The notes under the pieces were generated by a model. That model made no database searches. It worked only from the letters and a program-made list of their open reading frames with translations, and was not told the origin of the DNA. The position numbers and the translations under genes were made by a program. Shown one piece after another: positions 7,494-11,737 of a stretch of DNA of 11,737 bases. The DNA is from CAZXDS01 sp964639525 (GTDB lineage Bacteria; Bacteroidota; Ignavibacteria; Ignavibacteriales; Melioribacteraceae), in contig CAZXDS010000106.1 in the NCBI GenBank assembly GCA_964639525.1, forward strand, positions 1 to 11,737. The letters are read 5' to 3'. Within the stretch, counting starts at the first letter, position 1, and each line of letters starts with the position of its first letter.

Positions 7494-7501
7494 TTTTTAG
7501 C

Positions 7502-8062
7502 ATGCAAAAAAAAGCAATATTTTTAGATAGAGACGGTACTATCAACATAGACCCGGGATATCTTGGTGATGCTAACTTAGTTAAATTGTATCCGGGAGTG
7601 GGAGAAGGAATTAGGAAACTAAAGGAATTGGATTTTCTTATAATAGTTATTTCTAACCAGTCCGGTATTACACGAAAATTAATTTCTCACCAAGATGTGA
7701 ATGCAGTGAATAATAAAATAAATCTGTTATTAATGAATGATGGTGCATCTATTGATGATTTTTTTTATTGCCCTTATCATCCTGAGTTTGATTCCGAAGA
7801 AAAAACACAATGCCGTAAACCTTCTCCGCAAATGGTTTTTGATGCAGCATCTAAACATGGCATTGATTTGAGTAAATCATTTTTTGTCGGTGATACTGCA
7901 AGTGATATTTTGTGCGGAATTAATTCCGGTTGTGAAACTATTCTAATTATGAATGGTAAAAATCAGTCAGAAATATTTTCCTTGAAAAAGGCGAATAAAA
8001 CACCCAATTTTGTAGCCGATAATTTTTTAGAAGTTTGTAGTTTTATTGAAAAAGAAATTTAA
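7502..8062 (+). CDS. HAD-family phosphatase, GmhB/HisB-N type
   Basis: This 186-residue HAD-IIIA phosphatase is closest in layout to GmhB, which removes the C7 phosphate of D-glycero-D-manno-heptose 1,7-bisphosphate in ADP-heptose (LPS core) synthesis. The related alternative is the histidinol-phosphatase domain HisB-N. It has the nucleophile motif FLDRDGT (Asp9, Asp11), the second motif SNQSG (Ser54), CRKP (Lys106) and the metal motif VGDTASD (Asp131, Asp135). The zinc loop is altered. Where E. coli GmhB has C-P-H and C-x-C, this protein has C90-P-Y-H and T102-Q-C104, so two of four ligand positions differ. The ATG follows the glgA stop by 8 bases with no Shine-Dalgarno sequence, so translation probably depends on glgA. 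The family is clear; the heptose substrate is an inference, so no symbol is given. Confidence 0.85.
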   Translation: MQKKAIFLDRDGTINIDPGYLGDANLVKLYPGVGEGIRKLKELDFLIIVISNQSGITRKLISHQDVNAVNNKINLLLMNDGASIDDFFYCPYHPEFDSEEKTQCRKPSPQMVFDAASKHGIDLSKSFFVGDTASDILCGINSGCETILIMNGKNQSEIFSLKKANKTPNFVADNFLEVCSFIEKEI

Positions 8063-8063
8063 T

Positions 8064-8068
8064 AGGAG
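8064..8068 (+). promoter_or_regulatory. Ribosome binding site that fixes a TTG start
   Basis: AGGAG ends five bases before the TTG at 8074. It supports TTG as the start of the lipoprotein gene, which has no nearby in-frame ATG and needs this start to keep its signal peptide. Confidence 0.75.
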
Positions 8069-8073
8069 ATTTT

Positions 8074-9264
8074 TTGAGATATAGAATATTCATCGTTTTG
8101 ACAATCCTTACAGCATTCTTTTTAACTTCGTGTGAAAAAGATCCAACAGATGTTGGCAGCAATCTGCTCCCACCGGATGATTTTATAAATTTGGTAACAG
8201 TAAACAGTACTACTGATAATTGGTTACAGAATTCGAAATCTTTTCAAGGTGATGCTGAAAATCTTGGAAGATCAAAGATTTTGCTGTTAGGAAATCACTC
8301 GGGTATTTCTTCAAGTATTTTGATTAATACATTTATTGTCCTTCCGGACTCTGTTTTTACCGCACTTCAAGCCGATAGTATAATTGTTCAGTCTGCTTGG
8401 ATGGAACTGCAGCCGATTTATAGTTGGGGAGATACGAGTTCAACTCTTGATTTATCTGCTTATCGAATAAATCAATATTGGCAGCATAATAATTTCAATT
8501 CAGATAGCCTAAACCTTTTAAGTTATGATAATAACAATATCGCTTCGCAAGTTCAGGAATCGGATTCTTTGATAGTGTTTAATTTAGACAAAAATATTGT
8601 TCAAGGGTGGTTAAATGCCAGAGTTGATACTACATTACCTAAAAATTATGGGTTATTGTTTAAATCAATTGGAAATGACAAGATAATGGGATTTCCTGCT
8701 GCAAATGGAATTGAATTTGGGGCATTACCAAAGTTAAGTATTCAAATAGAAAAACCGGGCGAATACATTGATACTTTATCTACAATTGTTATCAGAGAAG
8801 ATGTCCATGTTGTGGAAGGAGATTTGGCAACAATTAGCTCAGATAAAATATTATTGCAAGCCGGACTTTTGGGACGTGGGTATTTAAATATTGATATGAG
8901 TAAAATTCCTAAATATTCTGTTATAAACAAAGCCGAATTATCGGTACATTATGATTCTCTTTTAACTGAATTCGGAACGCCTATATCAGACTCCATTGAG
9001 GTTTCATTGTTTAGTGATAGTCTAAATTTACAGATTATTGATAGTACAATTGCCCCGATTTTTCTTATTAGAAATGAGAACTACTTTAAAGGTGATATTC
9101 GAACTCTACTCCAGTTCATAATAAATGGGAATCAAAATTATGGATTAAGACTTAAATTATCCGGCGAAGAACGATCAGTTGATAAATTAGTTATTGACGG
9201 AAGTACAACGAATATAGATGCAAATAAACCTAAACTTACAATTACATATACTGGTATTAAATAG
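8074..9264 (+). CDS. Lipoprotein with two DNRLRE-like beta domains (possibly DUF4270-related)
   Basis: This 396-residue predicted lipoprotein starts at TTG. A charged and then hydrophobic signal peptide ends in the lipobox LTSC, giving lipidated Cys20 after signal peptidase II cleavage; CEKDP follows. The mature protein appears to hold two related beta-rich halves (about 60-226 and 235-393). Each has an ADSIIVQSAWMEL / YSVINKAELSV strand and ends with NYGL (191-194; 356-359), then PKLSI (219-223) or PKLTI (386-390). That pattern resembles the DNRLRE domain often found in surface proteins. Bacteroidota often encode a DUF4270 lipoprotein next to glgA; the position and the C-x-x-D-x-x-x-x-G start fit, but I cannot confirm the family. 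It lies 11 bases after the phosphatase gene and 7 bases before the next gene. Function is unknown. Confidence 0.85.
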   Translation: MRYRIFIVLTILTAFFLTSCEKDPTDVGSNLLPPDDFINLVTVNSTTDNWLQNSKSFQGDAENLGRSKILLLGNHSGISSSILINTFIVLPDSVFTALQADSIIVQSAWMELQPIYSWGDTSSTLDLSAYRINQYWQHNNFNSDSLNLLSYDNNNIASQVQESDSLIVFNLDKNIVQGWLNARVDTTLPKNYGLLFKSIGNDKIMGFPAANGIEFGALPKLSIQIEKPGEYIDTLSTIVIREDVHVVEGDLATISSDKILLQAGLLGRGYLNIDMSKIPKYSVINKAELSVHYDSLLTEFGTPISDSIEVSLFSDSLNLQIIDSTIAPIFLIRNENYFKGDIRTLLQFIINGNQNYGLRLKLSGEERSVDKLVIDGSTTNIDANKPKLTITYTGIK

Positions 9265-9271
9265 AAATTAT

Positions 9272-10513
9272 ATGAAAATATTAAATAAAATTATACTGTT
9301 TGTTTTTCTTTCAATAAATATTTTTGCTTCAGGAGGTTCAATTTATTCCCGTTTTGGCAAAGGCGATGTTTCAAATTTTTATTTTGCCAGGCAAATGGCA
9401 ATTGGCGGTGGTGGAGCTTCTCTAATTGGTAGTAATAATATTTTTGTTTATAATCCTGCGAGTATTGCAGGAATAAAATTAACACGAGTTGAAACCGGTT
9501 TGCGATCTTATGGTAATAATTTAACAACAAACACACAAAGTGTTTATTATTCGAAAACTTTGTTTTCCGGTTTTGCAATGGCTTTACCTATTGAGCGAAG
9601 CTTAGGAATAGCTGTATCATTTGGGATTGTACCATTTACTAATGTGAATTATGCTGTAAAACAAAGTATTACAAATTCTATTGGAGATGATTACAATTTG
9701 ACTTTGGAAGGCTCCGGCGGTATTTCAAAAATATTTCTCGGTACATCGTATCGGTTACCTTTTGGTTGGCTGCTTGGTGCTCAATATGAATATTATTTCG
9801 GAAAAATTGATTACACTTCTAAATTAGTATTTAGTGAAACATCTTCTTATAAAAACGCCGGATTTACAAATTCCAACGGACATCATGGTATGGGGGCAAA
9901 TTTTGGTTTGATTTCTAATGATATGTCGAGTATTTTCGGAAGTGAAAGTATTTCGGATTTTAGAATTGGTGCCTTTTTTAATTATTTTGCAAACTTGCAT
10001 ACAGATTCTACTTTTACAGCAATTGCTTCTGATGGTAGGCTGGATGTTGAAAATGGTTCGGCTTTAACTAAAATACCATACAAAATTGGTATTGGAGCGA
10101 GTATAAAATTCTCTAAAGCTTATTTGTTTACTTTAGATTTTTTATATCAGCCATGGTCTCAATATGAAATTTCAGGAATTAGATCGGTTAATCTAACAGA
10201 TTATACAAAGTATAGTTTAGGTTTTGAATATAAAAATAATTATAGTCGTAATTTGAATTTTTGGGAACGTATTGCTCTTAGAGCAGGTTTAAGTTATGAA
10301 AACACGCAATATACTTTTAACGGTGAAGGTATAAATCAATATGCAATACATGCAGGTGTGGGTATTCCTGTTACATTCAGCAATAATTTAGATATCGGTT
10401 TTATGGCTGGTGTACGGGGAACGAAAAGCAACAACTTAATTAAAGAATATTTTTACAAATTAGATGTCAGTGTAAGTTTTGGCGAACTTTGGTTTGTAAG
10501 ACAAGAAAGATAA
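9272..10513 (+). CDS. Predicted outer-membrane beta-barrel protein
   Basis: This 413-residue protein has a signal peptide (about 1-19, hydrophobic core ILFVFLSINIFA). The mature N-terminus SGGSIYSRFGKGD is typical of a family of Bacteroidota outer-membrane proteins. It is followed by a glycine-rich strand and YNPAS (60-64), reminiscent of FadL/OmpP1-like barrels. The rest alternates hydrophobic and polar residues in strand-like stretches rich in Tyr, Phe and Gly, and ends in strands such as KLDVSVSFGELWF. The ATG at 9272 is preferred to an in-frame ATG at 9218, because only the later start puts the signal peptide at the N-terminus and avoids overlapping the lipoprotein gene. There is no Shine-Dalgarno sequence; translation may couple to the gene 7 bases upstream. 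Transport substrate, if any, is unknown. Confidence 0.8.
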   Translation: MKILNKIILFVFLSINIFASGGSIYSRFGKGDVSNFYFARQMAIGGGGASLIGSNNIFVYNPASIAGIKLTRVETGLRSYGNNLTTNTQSVYYSKTLFSGFAMALPIERSLGIAVSFGIVPFTNVNYAVKQSITNSIGDDYNLTLEGSGGISKIFLGTSYRLPFGWLLGAQYEYYFGKIDYTSKLVFSETSSYKNAGFTNSNGHHGMGANFGLISNDMSSIFGSESISDFRIGAFFNYFANLHTDSTFTAIASDGRLDVENGSALTKIPYKIGIGASIKFSKAYLFTLDFLYQPWSQYEISGIRSVNLTDYTKYSLGFEYKNNYSRNLNFWERIALRAGLSYENTQYTFNGEGINQYAIHAGVGIPVTFSNNLDIGFMAGVRGTKSNNLIKEYFYKLDVSVSFGELWFVRQER

Positions 10514-10520
10514 CAATCAT

Positions 10521-10526
10521 AAGGAG
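10521..10526 (+). promoter_or_regulatory. Ribosome binding site that fixes a TTG start
   Basis: AAGGAG lies six bases before the TTG at 10533. It gives the start of the TPR gene, whose first codons then encode a signal peptide. Confidence 0.75.
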
Positions 10527-10532
10527 TATATT

Positions 10533-11737
10533 TTGAGAGCGCTAAAGAATTTCATCTTATTTTTAATAGTAACGCTATTTGTATCTTCCTCCGTATTTGG
10601 AACATATAATAGTGTCAACACTAAGAATTCAGAATCGGATAGCTTAAAAGTTTATCTGCAGAGGGAATTTAGTTTATTCTATGAATATTATAAAACTAAA
10701 GATTATACTAGTGCGGATGACTACGGTTGGGAAGTATTACGAGCCGGACCGGAATCGTATTTAAGATTTCATCCGTTCAAAAAAATGGAAACGATTTTAT
10801 GGTGGGAACACGACAGCCTAAAAACTATTTCTGACGAGGAAAGAGGTCAAATTGCCGACACTACACTTTATCTTTATAAATTGGCTATAAAATATGTGCC
10901 AAAGAAAAAAGGTTACTATCTTGCTAAATCAGCATATATAATGGATACATGGAAGAAAATGCCTGCTGATACGGTTATTAAAGTTTATGAAAATGCGATT
11001 GCAGCCGACCCCAATTTACAAGCTGGTTATAAGGATAGACTCGGTTTGCTATATGCAAACAACGCAACTGAAGAAAACGGGTATAAAATAAAAGCTTTGG
11101 AATTATATTCGGCTCTCGCTGATGCTGATCCGGACAATGCTTTGTGGAACTCCCGTATGGAAAACCTCGCAGAAAATATAGAAGAGTTGGTAACTATTAC
11201 AGGGAAGGCATGGGACTTAAATAGGGCAAGCAGTGAAAAAGCGTGGAAATATGCATCAATGGCTATTAGAGCGCAAGATTTTGAAAAAGCAGTTGTACCA
11301 TTGGAATTTTTGATTAATAAATCTCCGGATGTGGTAAATTATCACAAGCAAATAGCAAAATGCTACGAAAAATTATTTAAAACTGAAAAAGCATTAAAGG
11401 AATATAAGACTCTTATTAAATTGGAACCTGATAATAGAGACAACTATTTTAATATTGCTTTGATATATAATAAGATGGAACAATTTTCGGTTGCCCGTTC
11501 TTATCTTCATAAAGCATCAAGAGTTAGTCCTACTTGGGATTTTCCGGTTTACTTAGAAGCACAAATTTATGAGCAGGCCGCTCGTGATTGCGGTTTTGAA
11601 TTTATGGATAGAGTTGTTTATCAGCTTGCTGTAAATACTTATTTGAAAGCTGCACGTATGCACGGACAGCACGCTTCTTTAGCTAAAGAAAGAGTTAAAG
11701 CTTTGAAGAATTCAGTACCTCAAAAAGAAGATTATTT
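10533..11737 (+). CDS. Exported TPR-repeat protein, partial at the right edge
   Basis: The open frame starts at TTG and gives 401 codons with no stop before the window ends. Residues 1-23 (MRALKNFILFLIVTLFVSSS...) form a signal peptide, so the protein is probably periplasmic or attached to the outer membrane. Helical TPR-like units are visible. The clearest is at about 269-301, YHKQIAKCYEKLFKTEKALK followed by EYKTLIKLEPD. The next is at about 303-335 (NYFNIALIYNKMEQFSVARS), with weaker units near 41-70, 143-175, 187-200 and 235-266. TPRs scaffold protein contacts; no catalytic motif is visible. The gene is 19 bases after the beta-barrel gene and has the same TTG plus strong Shine-Dalgarno layout as the lipoprotein gene, so it is probably in the same operon. 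The C-terminus and full repeat number are not seen. Confidence 0.85.
   Translation, partial: MRALKNFILFLIVTLFVSSSVFGTYNSVNTKNSESDSLKVYLQREFSLFYEYYKTKDYTSADDYGWEVLRAGPESYLRFHPFKKMETILWWEHDSLKTISDEERGQIADTTLYLYKLAIKYVPKKKGYYLAKSAYIMDTWKKMPADTVIKVYENAIAADPNLQAGYKDRLGLLYANNATEENGYKIKALELYSALADADPDNALWNSRMENLAENIEELVTITGKAWDLNRASSEKAWKYASMAIRAQDFEKAVVPLEFLINKSPDVVNYHKQIAKCYEKLFKTEKALKEYKTLIKLEPDNRDNYFNIALIYNKMEQFSVARSYLHKASRVSPTWDFPVYLEAQIYEQAARDCGFEFMDRVVYQLAVNTYLKAARMHGQHASLAKERVKALKNSVPQKEDY

Noticed and set aside
9218..9271. Upstream ATG start for the beta-barrel gene
   Set aside because: It overlaps the lipoprotein gene and would put 18 unrelated residues ahead of a clear signal peptide.
1..11737. 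tRNA, rRNA, CRISPR array, transposase or phage genes
   Set aside because: No cloverleaf-like or rRNA-like sequence, no regularly spaced direct repeats and no integrase or transposase motifs were seen on either strand.

Overview
The window is AT-rich bacterial DNA carrying ten genes: eight complete and three broken (one reduced to its first codons at an assembly gap, one losing its 3' end to the same gap, one running off the right edge; the SPFH gene beside the gap is intact). Protein signatures point to the Bacteroidota/Ignavibacteriota/Chlorobiota neighbourhood. These include a histidine kinase with the NTG form of the G1 box, a 'YSRFGxGD' outer-membrane protein, a lipoprotein following glgA, and many ATG starts with no Shine-Dalgarno sequence. 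An Ignavibacteria-like organism is my best guess, but this is inferred from style and not from a marker gene.

Left part (1-3454). Bases 1-349 hold no convincing gene. They contain a large imperfect inverted repeat (1-95), a perfect 8-bp hairpin (155-174) and a degenerate hairpin repeat (184-248), all resembling intergenic repeats of this group. Three minus-strand genes follow. In transcription order they are a secreted or membrane PAP2-type phosphatase, an OmpR-type response regulator and its sensor kinase. The last two overlap by one base.

Middle (3590-5840). A plus-strand SPFH/band-7 membrane protein sits behind a perfect inverted repeat. Two bases after it begins a small gene (MAQKKS...) that is cut off by exactly 100 N. 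On the other side of the gap, the convergent minus-strand imidazolonepropionase gene hutI (histidine degradation) lacks its last residues. The true gap is probably longer than 100 bases.

Right part (6000-11737). A tightly spaced plus-strand run starts with glgA (glycogen synthase), followed by a GmhB-like HAD phosphatase with an altered zinc loop. After these come a lipoprotein with two DNRLRE-like beta domains, a predicted outer-membrane beta-barrel and an exported TPR protein that runs off the window. Gaps are 8, 11, 7 and 19 bases, so co-transcription is likely. The run joins sugar polymer and heptose metabolism to three envelope proteins of unknown function, and it is the most plausible undescribed system here. 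The second candidate is the SPFH plus small-gene pair with its putative operator.
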